A stretch of DNA of 40,684 bases from assembly GCA_018058095.1 (NCBI GenBank), contig JAGPCO010000070.1, positions 1 through 40,684 of the forward strand. The letters run 5' to 3'. This document shows positions 1 through 9,696 of the stretch, in pieces. The DNA comes from Kofleriaceae bacterium. Lineage in GTDB: Bacteria; Myxococcota_A; Polyangia; Haliangiales; Haliangiaceae. The translations under genes and the position numbers were made by a program. The notes beneath the pieces were generated by a model. It saw only the letters and a list, made by a program, of their open reading frames with translations. It was not told the DNA's origin and did not search any database. How positions within the stretch are numbered: the first letter of the stretch is position 1; each line of letters opens with the position of its first letter.

Positions 1-614
1 CCGGCGACGTCGAGGCGATTCCGCTCCTGCGCGCGGCCCACGCCGGCGACGTCACCACCGAGGTGCGCGACGCCGCCGGGCGCGCGCTCGGCCGCCTCGG
101 CGACGGCGACATGGTCGACAGCTTCGTCGCCGCGCTGGCGCGCCGGCGCGACGACCACGCCGCCGCCCGCACCGCCGCCCACGCGCTCGGCCAGCTCGGC
201 GACGTGCGCGGCGTCGACGCGCTGCTGGCGGCGTACGAGTCGGCCTGGTTGCCCGAGGTGGTGAGCGAGGCGCTGGTCGCGGTCGGCCCGGCCGCCAGCG
301 CCCAGCTGGTCGCGTTCCTCGAGGACCGGCCCAAGCTGCTCGACCGCTCCACCGCCCGCGCGGTGATCGCCGCCCAGCGCGCGACCGACCTGTTGCCGGC
401 GCTGCAGGCGCGCCTCGACGAGCTGGCCGGCGCGGCCGACTTCGTGCCGCGCGCCACCGTGCTGCTCAAGATCGTCGAGGAGCGCACCGACCTGGCCGAG
501 GCGGTCGCGCTGGCCATCGTCCAGGTCCGCCCCGGCATCGAGACCGAGGCTGGACGCGACGCCGCAACCTTGCGTCGACGCCTCGCCGCCGCCGCTGCCG
601 TCGGCCGCGCGTGA
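1..614 (+). CDS. HEAT-repeat protein, C-terminal part (5' truncated by window edge)
   Basis: The frame is open from base 3 to the TGA at 612-614 (203 codons visible), so the true start lies left of the window. The visible part is a chain of short paired helices of the HEAT/PBS-lyase type, with units such as VRDAAGRALGRLGD and RTAAHALGQLGDVRG, each about 30 residues long. HEAT proteins are usually scaffolds or accessory subunits with no catalytic residues, and no other domain is visible. The last ~80 residues are helical but less repeat-like. The gene converges on the kelch gene across a hairpin-rich gap. The family is clear; the partner and role cannot be told from this fragment. Confidence 0.75.
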   Translation, partial: GDVEAIPLLRAAHAGDVTTEVRDAAGRALGRLGDGDMVDSFVAALARRRDDHAAARTAAHALGQLGDVRGVDALLAAYESAWLPEVVSEALVAVGPAASAQLVAFLEDRPKLLDRSTARAVIAAQRATDLLPALQARLDELAGAADFVPRATVLLKIVEERTDLAEAVALAIVQVRPGIETEAGRDAATLRRRLAAAAAVGRA

Positions 615-886
615 ACGCAGCTCCTGCTGTGGATAGGCGCGGGCCGCGATTCGCCTGCCAATCCCGGATGGAGTGAGACACCCGCCTTCGCCGGGTGGGG
701 TCTCGGATTCGAAAGAATCCGGTTGGGGGAGCCACGGCAGCCCCGGGGAGACCGCTGTGGGCAGGCGCCGTCGCCGTGGCTCGAGTGCCCTCTCGCCGCC
801 TTCACCGGGCGCCTGTCCACAGCGCGAGGCCGAAGGCCGACCCCGGGGCGATCCGAAGTCGATACGGGGTCGGACTCCTAGCCTAT
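615..886. repeat. Convergent intergenic region with several hairpins (REP/BIME-like)
   Basis: This 272-bp gap lies between two converging genes and has no credible ORF. It holds at least four palindromes. A 5+5 bp stem at 675-704 has a GGG bulge. A 7-bp perfect stem with a GAAA tetraloop is at 704-721. A 16-bp stem pairs 754-769 with 808-823, with one G-U pair. A 9-bp perfect stem pairs 837-845 with 865-873. The motif gctgtgg-NN-aggcgc occurs directly at 626-640 and 754-768 and inverted at 809-823. A RAYT gene relic (642-676) sits inside. The 14-mer ggggtcggactcct (866-879) recurs inverted next to the RAYT gene at 40176-40189. REP-like mobile sequence is the preferred reading; a structured RNA or bidirectional terminator remains possible. 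Confidence 0.5.
642..676 (-). pseudogene. Relic of a REP-associated transposase (RAYT) gene
   Basis: These 35 bases match 40472-40506, inside the RAYT gene at the right end of the window, with one difference. On the minus strand they encode HSIRDWQANRG, against HSVRDWQANRG in that gene. Nothing else of the transposase is recognisable around it, so this is a short leftover of a second copy or a fragment carried in with the surrounding hairpins. The one change (I for V) is conservative. Confidence 0.55.
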
Positions 887-1912
887 CTATCGCGGCGTGA
901 GGGCGTCGTGCTGGGCGACCGCGCCGAAGCCGTCGGTGTTGGCGCCGCCGGGGACGTACAGCGTCGGGCCGATGGCGGCGGCGCCCATGCCGTGGCGTGG
1001 GCGCGGCATGGGAGGCAACACGTCCCAGCGCGCGGCCGCGGGGTCGTAGGCCTCGGCCTGGGCGAATACCCCGGTGGCCACCGCCGGGTTGCCCTCGCCG
1101 CCGACGATGATCAGCCGGCCATCGATCACGCCGCAGCCGGCTCCGCCGCGCCCGGTCGGCATCGGTGGCCGCGCCTGCCAGGCGTCGCCGGCGAGCGAGT
1201 AGGCCCACACCTCGGCCGAGGTCGAGGCGATCGCCGCCTGCCGGCCACCGGCGACGACGAGCGCGTCGCCGAGCACACCGCCGCAGGCGTGGTCGCGCGG
1301 CGCCGGCAGGTCGGCCCGCGCCTGCCACTGGTCGAGCGCCGGCGTGTAGGTGTCGACCCAGGCCACCGCACCGCCGGCCAGCCCGCCGGCGACGACGATG
1401 CTGCCGCCCAGCACGCCGGTGACGGCGGCGCCGCGCGGGCGCGGCAGCGGCGCGTGGCTGGCCCAGACCAGCGCGCCGGAGTTCGGGTCCCACGACCACA
1501 CGTCGGCGAGGGGCGAGAAGCTCAGGCCCTCGAGGGCGCCGACCACGTAGATCACACCGTCGACGACGGCGGCGTTGGCGTGGTGGACCGGGCGCGGCAG
1601 ATCGGGCCCGCGCGACCAGGCGTCCGTCGCCGGGTCGTACACCTGCACGAACGGCACGATGCCGGCGTCAGTGTCGAACCCGCCCAGCACGAACACGCGC
1701 CCGCCGACCGCGGTGACCGCGGTCTCCTGCACGGCGCCCTCGGCGACGTCGGCGCGTGTCGCCCACGGCGAGCTCGGGTCGGCGTCGGAGCCGGCGCTGG
1801 CGTCGAGGCCCGGACCGGTCGCGCCGTCGGCCCCGGCGGCGTCGTCGTCGCCGCATCCGGCCAGTAGCGCCGCCAGCACCGCGCCAGCGCCCGCTCGCGT
1901 CCAGGTCCTCAC
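887..1912 (-). CDS. Kelch-repeat lipoprotein
   Basis: This is a 341-aa secreted protein. The GTG start at 1912 is chosen because it gives a signal peptide ending in LLAGC (lipid-attachment Cys at residue 20), followed by a short Asp/Gly-rich linker. It also overlaps the upstream gene's stop by 4 bp (GTGA), which implies translational coupling. Starts further upstream give basic, non-signal sequence. The rest is about six kelch blades, with units such as VFVLGGF, VYDPATDAW and LPRPVHHANAAV, and repeated GG and W...MP signatures. That predicts a six-bladed beta-propeller anchored in a membrane facing the periplasm or outside. Kelch propellers usually bind protein or sugar; the ligand is unknown. 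No catalytic residues of the galactose-oxidase type were identified. Confidence 0.85.
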   Translation of the reverse strand: MRTWTRAGAGAVLAALLAGCGDDDAAGADGATGPGLDASAGSDADPSSPWATRADVAEGAVQETAVTAVGGRVFVLGGFDTDAGIVPFVQVYDPATDAWSRGPDLPRPVHHANAAVVDGVIYVVGALEGLSFSPLADVWSWDPNSGALVWASHAPLPRPRGAAVTGVLGGSIVVAGGLAGGAVAWVDTYTPALDQWQARADLPAPRDHACGGVLGDALVVAGGRQAAIASTSAEVWAYSLAGDAWQARPPMPTGRGGAGCGVIDGRLIIVGGEGNPAVATGVFAQAEAYDPAAARWDVLPPMPRPRHGMGAAAIGPTLYVPGGANTDGFGAVAQHDALTPR

Positions 1913-2700
1913 AGGATCCACAGCGGCTTGCCGCCGGCGAACAGCACCCGCTCCTCGGCCGCGCTGCGGCTGCGCAGCTCGATCTCGATCATCACCCCGC
2001 GCTGCGAGCTGTCGTCGTGCGGGTGAACGTCCTGCACCTCGCCTTCGAGCAGGCGGACGATGATGCCGACACGGCGGCAACCGACCAGGTGCCAGGCGCA
2101 GCCGTACAGGGTCGTGCCCGGGCCGACGTTGCTGAGGTTCTGGTACGGCACGAAGGCGATGGTGACCGGCTGGTCAGCGGCGCGCAGGTACGGCGAGGCC
2201 GACAGCCGCTCGATGAGCCGGCGCTGCTCCTCGCTGCGCTGGTCGAGCTCGGCCAGGCGCCGGGCCAGGGCCGCCTTACGATCGAGCGCGTCGGCCCGCT
2301 CGATCGTCACCTGGTCGATCTGCCGGCGCAGCACCGCGTCATCGGTGGTCTTGATCGGGCCGCGCGCCAGCCCGGCCACGTCGGCCAGGAACTTGTCGTC
2401 GCTCGAGATCAGGCGGTCGAGCTCCTGCCCCTTCGTCTGCGCCTCGACCCGCTCGCCGTCGAGCGCGAGGGCGCGGGCGCGGGCGTCGGCCATCTGCCGC
2501 GCCGCCTCGATCACCTTGGGGTGCTCGGTCGACAGGATGACCGGCCGGACCCAGCTGCGGTTGAAGAAGTAGACGACGTTGACGGTGACGAAGGCGACCA
2601 GGCCGACCAGGATGGCGACCAGGGTGAGGATGCCGGCGATCTTGTAGATCCGGACCAGCGCGGGCTGCAGGACCGGTCGGCGCGGGGGCGAGTCCGACAT
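1909..2700 (-). CDS. Single-pass membrane protein with periplasmic coiled coil
   Basis: This 263-aa protein is not assigned to a named family. After a short cytoplasmic N-terminus (MSDSPPRRP) there is one strong membrane segment at about residues 20-45 (ILTLVAILVGLVAF). A helical, charged stretch at roughly 60-160 (EAARQMADARARALALDGE, ARRLAELDQRSEEQRR) looks like a coiled coil. A small C-terminal domain carries two Cys in CAWHLVGC. The layout resembles membrane-fusion or adaptor proteins, but no HlyD hairpin or lipoyl motif is visible. Its stop overlaps the start of the kelch lipoprotein gene, so the two products probably act together at the envelope. A 126-bp gap separates it from the divergent DUF2279-like gene, and both promoters should lie there. 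Confidence 0.7.
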   Translation of the reverse strand: MSDSPPRRPVLQPALVRIYKIAGILTLVAILVGLVAFVTVNVVYFFNRSWVRPVILSTEHPKVIEAARQMADARARALALDGERVEAQTKGQELDRLISSDDKFLADVAGLARGPIKTTDDAVLRRQIDQVTIERADALDRKAALARRLAELDQRSEEQRRLIERLSASPYLRAADQPVTIAFVPYQNLSNVGPGTTLYGCAWHLVGCRRVGIIVRLLEGEVQDVHPHDDSSQRGVMIEIELRSRSAAEERVLFAGGKPLWIL

Positions 2701-2826
2701 CGACGGCTCGATACCATCTTTGGTCGACCCGAGGCCAGGCGGCAGGAGTCGGCACCGTGTGTCCCGGCTCACGCCTCGTGGTTCTGCGCACTTGTGCCGT
2801 CGGTGAGGCGCTGGTAGACGTGGCGG

Positions 2827-3939
2827 ATGCCCCCTGGCCACGGACGCGGTACGCGTCGGCGCCTCGCCGCCCTCGTCGCGTTGGCCGTGCTCGCGACGTC
2901 GGCACCGGCGCTGGCCCAGGCGCCGGACTCCGTGCCCACGCCCGTGCCCACGCCCGTGGCTCCTGATCCCGTGCCCGTGCCCGTGCCCGTGCCCGTGCCC
3001 GATCAGGGCCCGTCGGATCCCGCGTCGTCCGCACCCACCCCGGCGCCTCCCGCGGACCCAGAGCCCGAGCCCCTGTGCCAGCTGATGCCACCAGCTCCAC
3101 CCCCACCCGACCGCCGCCTCGCCACCGGCGTCGGCCTGGCCGGCATCTACACCGGCCTGTCGGTGTGGGCGTACTTCGCCTGGTACTACAAGGCGCCCGA
3201 GCTCGAGGGCTTCCTGTTCGGCGGCGACGGCTACTTCGGCGAGAACACCTACGCCGGCGGCGCCGACAAGCTCGGCCACGCCTGGGCCACCTACGCTCTG
3301 GCGCGCAGCACCAGCCGGCTCATGCGCTGGGGCGGCATGCGGCCGGTCACCGCGGCCGCGCTCACCTCCGGCCTGTCGCTCGCGTTCTTCACCTTCGTCG
3401 AGGTCAAGGACGGCTACTACTACCAGTTCTCGCCCGGCGACCAGCTGGCCAACACCCTCGGCGCCGGCCTGTCGGCCCTGCTCGAGCTGTCGCCCACGGT
3501 CGACCGCCTGCTCGACTTCCGGGTCCAGTACTACCCCAGCGACGAGTACCTCGACCTCGTCGGCGGCGGTGACGTCGACGTGGCCGAGGACTACTCCGGC
3601 CAGCGCTACCTGCTGGCCGTCCACACCGGCGACGCCATCGACCTCGCGCGCGGGCGCAGCGCGGAGTGGACGCGCTGGCTGCGCCTGGTCGACGTCGCGG
3701 TCGGCTTCGAGACCCGCAAGTACAAGCCCGACCCCATCGACCCCGACGCCGTGCGGCGCCAGCACCTCTTCCTCGGCCTGTCGTTCAACGCCCAGGGTGC
3801 GCTCGACCTCGCCCTCGGCCACCGCGGCGGCGGCGTGCGTCAGTTCGGCCGCAAGTTCGGCCACGGCCTGTTCGAGGCCATGAACCTGCCGTTCACCTCG
3901 GTCGCCGTCGGCGGGGTCAGTCGCTCACCCGACGATTGA
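2827..3939 (+). CDS. DUF2279 (YfiM-like) secreted/membrane protein
   Basis: This is a 370-aa protein with an N-terminal signal sequence (about residues 10-32, ending ALAQA). A Pro/Val-rich linker follows, built on a six-base tandem repeat (cccgtg, about 2930-3000). A domain with ADKLGHAWATYALAR and DGYYYQFSPGDQLANTLGA matches my recollection of the DUF2279/YfiM family of envelope proteins. Those conserved His, Asp and Lys residues are the family signature; their function is unknown. A hydrophobic stretch near 100-120 (GLAGIYTGLSVWAYFAWYY) may be a membrane helix. The C-terminal ~150 residues (FRVQYYPSDEYLD onward) could be beta-rich. The gene stands alone on the plus strand and converges at 16 bp on the next lipoprotein gene. 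Confidence 0.7.
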   Translation: MPPGHGRGTRRRLAALVALAVLATSAPALAQAPDSVPTPVPTPVAPDPVPVPVPVPVPDQGPSDPASSAPTPAPPADPEPEPLCQLMPPAPPPPDRRLATGVGLAGIYTGLSVWAYFAWYYKAPELEGFLFGGDGYFGENTYAGGADKLGHAWATYALARSTSRLMRWGGMRPVTAAALTSGLSLAFFTFVEVKDGYYYQFSPGDQLANTLGAGLSALLELSPTVDRLLDFRVQYYPSDEYLDLVGGGDVDVAEDYSGQRYLLAVHTGDAIDLARGRSAEWTRWLRLVDVAVGFETRKYKPDPIDPDAVRRQHLFLGLSFNAQGALDLALGHRGGGVRQFGRKFGHGLFEAMNLPFTSVAVGGVSRSPDD

Positions 3940-3955
3940 GTCCGGATCGGAGGGG

Positions 3956-4975
3956 CTACGGCCGACCCGGCGGCGTCATGTCCGACTGCTCCCACACCCC
4001 GACGACCAGGTCGGTCAGCTTGCAGTCGAGCGTGATGGCGGTCTGCTTGGTATCGATCACGCCGGTCAGGCGGGCGCTGAGGCTCGCGTCGGCCACGACC
4101 TTGTCGGCGCCCTTGGCCTCCCACCGGGTCAGCTCGAGCTTGACGCTGGCGTCATCGTACGCGGGCACGTTCTTGTAGCCGAGCAGCGCGGCCTTCTTGT
4201 CGTCGCCGTCGGCCGCGCCCGACCACAGCGCCTCGATGCGCTTGTCCTCGACCACGCCGGCCTTGGCCTCGAAGCGGTCGACCGCCAGCACGAGCTGGCG
4301 GGTGTCGGGCTTGTCCTTGGCGTACAGCGAGAACGTGAAGTACGGCTTGCCGCCGCCGTTCATCATCTTGACGCCGTTCTTGTAGTACCCGCCGCCGGTG
4401 CTCGCCAGCAGCGCCGGCCAGGGCGCGCCATCGAGCGTACACGCGGCGGCCCCGGCCGCGACCTCGGCCGCCGCCTTGGCCGCGCTGGACGCGGCCGCCA
4501 CGTCGGCCGGCAGCGCCGCGCCGGCGTCGACCAGGAACAGCTCGCCGCCGAAGTCGCTCATCGACCCGCTGGTGAGCGTGAGGTCGAGCGAGCCCTCCTC
4601 GCCGGCGCGCAGCTCGGGCGCGTCGACCTCGGAGTCGGTGCCGGTGTCGGGGTTGAGCTTGCGCACCTTCACCGTGGTGACCTTGAAGCTCATCCGGTGG
4701 CCGGCGGCGTCGACGCCGTCGATGGTGGCGCCAGCCTTGACGCTGCCGGCATCGACCGTGACCGACGTGAAGTACTTGCCGGGATCGCTGATGAACAGCG
4801 ACGACGTGCTGCTCTTGATGCGCAGGCCGCCGGCGGCGGCCGTCGTCGCGCCGCTCCCCGTCGCGGCCGCGCTACCGACCGCAGGACCGGCCGGCTTGCC
4901 GTCGCTGGCCTTCTTGTCACACGCGGCCGCCGCGGTCGCCAGCAGCACCATCATCAGCGGTGTCGAGGTGTTCAT
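3956..4975 (-). CDS. Lipoprotein of unknown function, two-part
   Basis: This is a 339-aa protein. The ATG at 4975 starts a signal peptide (VLLATAAAAC) with lipid-attachment Cys near residue 19, then a Gly/Ala/Thr linker. The middle (about 50-150) is beta-rich, with alternating hydrophobic and charged residues and an acidic D/E-rich segment. The C-terminal half begins at CTLDGAPWPALLASTGGGYYK and ends near LDCKLTDLVVG. It has the pattern of small beta-sandwich modules found in repeated lipoproteins of myxobacteria. I do not recognise a Pfam family. It follows the frameshifted secreted-protein gene on the same strand with a 4-bp overlap to that gene's dead frame, or about 95 bp from its restored stop at 5070. 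Confidence 0.65.
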   Translation of the reverse strand: MNTSTPLMMVLLATAAAACDKKASDGKPAGPAVGSAAATGSGATTAAAGGLRIKSSTSSLFISDPGKYFTSVTVDAGSVKAGATIDGVDAAGHRMSFKVTTVKVRKLNPDTGTDSEVDAPELRAGEEGSLDLTLTSGSMSDFGGELFLVDAGAALPADVAAASSAAKAAAEVAAGAAACTLDGAPWPALLASTGGGYYKNGVKMMNGGGKPYFTFSLYAKDKPDTRQLVLAVDRFEAKAGVVEDKRIEALWSGAADGDDKKAALLGYKNVPAYDDASVKLELTRWEAKGADKVVADASLSARLTGVIDTKQTAITLDCKLTDLVVGVWEQSDMTPPGRP

Positions 4976-5069
4976 CGGAGAAACGTATCGCCAGTCCCGG
5001 CACCGGGCAATCGTCGGGTCGGGTCGCCGCGTCTCTCATCCGCCCGCCGAAGGTGCTTTCGCGCGAGCC

Positions 5070-5976
5070 TCATGGGTCCGCGACGGGCGCTGCCACGCGA
5101 CGAAGCGTCGCCACGGGGTACTCCTCCCACGCGCTGCCGTTCCAGATGAACGCCTGCGTGACCGTCGGTCCGATCCAGCCGCTGCGGAGCGTCGGGGGCC
5201 TCGCGCCGGGACCTCTGGAGAACGGAGATGTCAGGCCGAGCGTTACCGCTTGGGTCGCGGACGTCGTGACCGCGGCGACCGGTGAGCCTCGTCGTAGCAG
5301 CACGGCGTAGGGGGGGCAACTCGAGCACTTGTAGCCTGCGCCGGGGACGAACGTGTGCATGTGAACGATCACCTCGGTCGACGCGTCGTAGTCGAAGTTG
5401 CCCGCGGCCGGCGAGCTCGTCGATCAGGTAGAAGGTCTGCAAGCCGAGCTCCTCGATGAAGTCGACGGTGTGGTAGGGGGGGGACGATCCATCCAGGGAG
5501 CGGTGCTTCTTCGGAATTCTGACGACCCCCGTCAGCCCATCCGAGAACACGGGCTCGACCTGACGACCGGTGACGACCAACGTCGCGATCTGCAGGCGAG
5601 CCACGCCGGTCTCGACGGCGGCGCGTCGACCCACCTTGCCGGGGTCGAAGTAGAGCTCGATCCAGTCGGCATTGACGACCGCGGTGTCGCCATCACACCG
5701 CACCGGCGTGAGGACCGACGTCAACACGTGTCTTCCTCTGCACGGCAGCGGATATCTGGCTCGATGCCTGCGGCATGGCGTTCGCGCGTCCTTCGGTTCG
5801 GGGCGCAGTTGCGAAATCCACGCCTCGACGGTGTCGCGCAGATCAGACGTCATCCCGCACCTCGGGATCGGGCCCAAGGAACGTGGCCCCGCGAAGCCGT
5901 CAGCTCGCGCCACCCATGGCATGGCGACCAGCACCGCGATGATGACGAACGAACGGATCATCTCGGCAGGACGCAC
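5070..5976 (-). pseudogene. Secreted protein gene broken by a frameshift
   Basis: The first ~190 codons form a sensible protein: signal peptide FVIIAVLVAMPWVARA, Cys pairs, and segments such as DTAVVNADWIELYFDPGKVG and DGLTGVVRIPKKHRS. At about 5400-5410 (inside GGCCGCGGGC) the reading turns into an Arg-rich random-looking tail. The frame one base further on continues naturally with NFDYDASTEVIVHMHTFVPG, CSSCPPYAVLLRRG and QAFIWNGSAWEEYPV, stopping at 5070. One inserted base (or two lost) explains it. The product was secreted, about 300 aa, with no family recognised. Start could be GTG 5976 or ATG 5961. The stretch is less GC-biased than its neighbours. A sequencing error would look identical. 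Confidence 0.7.
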
Positions 5977-6050
5977 GACCGGACTTCCCGTTAACAGGAG
6001 ATCGACAAGACCGGCCCGGCCTCGACAGCGTGCCGTGCTACCGCTGTGGC

Positions 6051-6653
6051 ATGTCCAGTCAGGAAGACCTGCTCACGTTCTGGTTCGGCCCGGTGCAGGA
6101 CGACGGCACCGCGCGGGACGAGGTCGTGGCCCGCTGGTGGAACAAGAACGACGCCTTCGATGCGGAGTGTCGCGCGCGCTTCTTGCCCAGCCTGGACGCG
6201 GCGATGGTGGGTAGACACGACGCCTGGGCCCGTACGCCGGCCGGGCGGACCGCGCTGATCGTCCTGACCGATCAGCTGCCCCGCAACGTCTTCCGCGGCA
6301 CCCCGCGCGCCTTCGCCACCGACGCGCTTGCGCTCGAGCACAGCAAGCGCGCGGTCGCCGCGCGTGAACACCTGCAGGTGCCGGTCTGCTACGGCTACTT
6401 CCAGTTGATGCCCTTCATGCACTCGGAGGCCCTCGCCGACCAGGAGCGCGGCGTCGAGCTGTTCCAGGAGCTGACGGACCACACTCCCGCCGGCCCCGCC
6501 CGCGCGTCCGTCGCCCCCGCCGTGGACTTCGCGGCGAGACACCGCGACATCGTGCGCCGCTTCGGGCGTTTCCCGCACCGCAACGTCATCCTGGGTCGCG
6601 ACAGCAGCCCGGACGAGCTCGAGTTCCTGACGCAGCCCGGTTCGAGCTTCTGA
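6051..6653 (+). CDS. DUF924 family protein
   Basis: This 200-aa cytoplasmic protein has the DUF924 (COG3803) signatures. These are LLTFWFGP near the start, then WWNKNDAFDAECRARF, the central LIVLTDQLPRNVFRGTPRAFATD, FQLMPFMHSEALADQE, and GRFPHRNVILGR close to the end. Family members are all-helical, possibly TPR-like; no reaction is established. I chose ATG 6051 because it begins six residues before the conserved LLTFWFGP, as family members do. The longer frame from 6030 adds only MPCYRCG. It stands alone on this strand and converges on the next lipoprotein gene with 7 bp between the stops. Confidence 0.9.
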   Translation: MSSQEDLLTFWFGPVQDDGTARDEVVARWWNKNDAFDAECRARFLPSLDAAMVGRHDAWARTPAGRTALIVLTDQLPRNVFRGTPRAFATDALALEHSKRAVAAREHLQVPVCYGYFQLMPFMHSEALADQERGVELFQELTDHTPAGPARASVAPAVDFAARHRDIVRRFGRFPHRNVILGRDSSPDELEFLTQPGSSF

Positions 6654-6660
6654 CCGCGGA

Positions 6661-7101
6661 CTACCGGGAGCCGGTCACGGATGCCTTCGACCGGCAGCGG
6701 TTGTCGACGCAGACGCCGTCGACCAGCTGGGCCCCGGTCGCGACCATCAGGCCATCTTCCGTGGACAGCGGGCCCATCGCGCAGCCGCACGCCGGGAACA
6801 TGGCCGCGCACTGCGCCTCGGCCGCCCAGAACGCCTCGCCCCCACTGGCGCCAATGGCCACGGCGGCGGCGTTGCCGCAGCAGTCGGTCTGGTGGATCAC
6901 CAGGATGCAGTCGCTCGCGGTCGTGCACGACTTGTCGAGCGGCGGGAACGTGACCGCGCCCGCGCTACACGTGAAGGTCTGCACCTGTGGATCGGCGCCA
7001 GCGTCGACAGATGGCGTCCCGCCGCCATCGGCGGAGGGTGCCCCGCCGTCGTCGCCGCAGCCACCGAGGAGCAGGACCGCGGCCACGATGATGCCTCTCA
7101 T
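6661..7101 (-). CDS. Small Cys-rich lipoprotein
   Basis: This is a 146-aa predicted lipoprotein. ATG 7101 gives signal peptide MRGIIVAAVLLLGGC with lipid-attachment Cys at residue 15, followed by a GDDGGAPSADGGG-type linker. The remaining ~100 residues carry eight or so Cys (SCTTASDCILVIHQTDCCGN, CAAMFPACGC, VCVDNRC), suggesting a compact disulfide-bonded domain outside the cytoplasm. Short Cys-rich lipoproteins of this layout are numerous in myxobacterial genomes, but I cannot name a function. It is the first minus-strand gene after DUF924 and lies 25 bp downstream of the recD2 stop, so it may be read from that operon. Confidence 0.75.
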   Translation of the reverse strand: MRGIIVAAVLLLGGCGDDGGAPSADGGGTPSVDAGADPQVQTFTCSAGAVTFPPLDKSCTTASDCILVIHQTDCCGNAAAVAIGASGGEAFWAAEAQCAAMFPACGCAMGPLSTEDGLMVATGAQLVDGVCVDNRCRSKASVTGSR

Positions 7102-7126
7102 GGTCGGCAGCATACGACGGAACGGC

Positions 7127-9381
<2,255 letters not shown>

Positions 9382-9385
<4 letters not shown>

Positions 9386-9696
9386 GGCACCGGCTGCAAC
9401 CGGTGTGGCTCGCCGCGTGCGACCTGCCGGCCATCGACGAACTCGACCGTGTCGCGGCAGCTCAGGCGCTCGAACTCGGCCAGCGAGATCTCGTCGGCGA
9501 AGACCTCGGCGCACTCGGCCACGCAGCGGGCGTGGCTGGCGTCGTCGCGGTCGTCCTTGCACTCGAGGTAGTGCTCACAGGCGCCGTCGCAGGTGCCGGT
9601 GGTGCGCGGGCCGAACACGCGGCGCACCACGCAGCCGCCGCTGGCGGCCAGCCAGCCGGCGACCAGCACGGCGAGCAGCACGACGCCGCGGTTCAT
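9382..9696 (-). CDS. Small Cys-rich membrane-anchored protein
   Basis: This 104-aa protein starts at ATG 9696, overlapping the crotonase stop by 4 bp; its own stop overlaps the recD2 start in the same way. Residues 3-22 ([19 protein letters not shown]) form a signal sequence with a possible lipid-attachment Cys at 22. The mature part has paired Cys ([27 protein letters not shown]). Paired CxxxC units in a helical context suggest a disulfide-bonded helical hairpin outside the cytoplasm. No family is recognised. Its place between a cytoplasmic enzyme and a DNA helicase does not point to a shared task. Confidence 0.7.

Noticed and set aside
5398-5994. A plus-strand open frame over the frameshifted secreted gene
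   Set aside because: It lacks a signal or domain, while both halves of the minus-strand frame read as a natural secreted protein.
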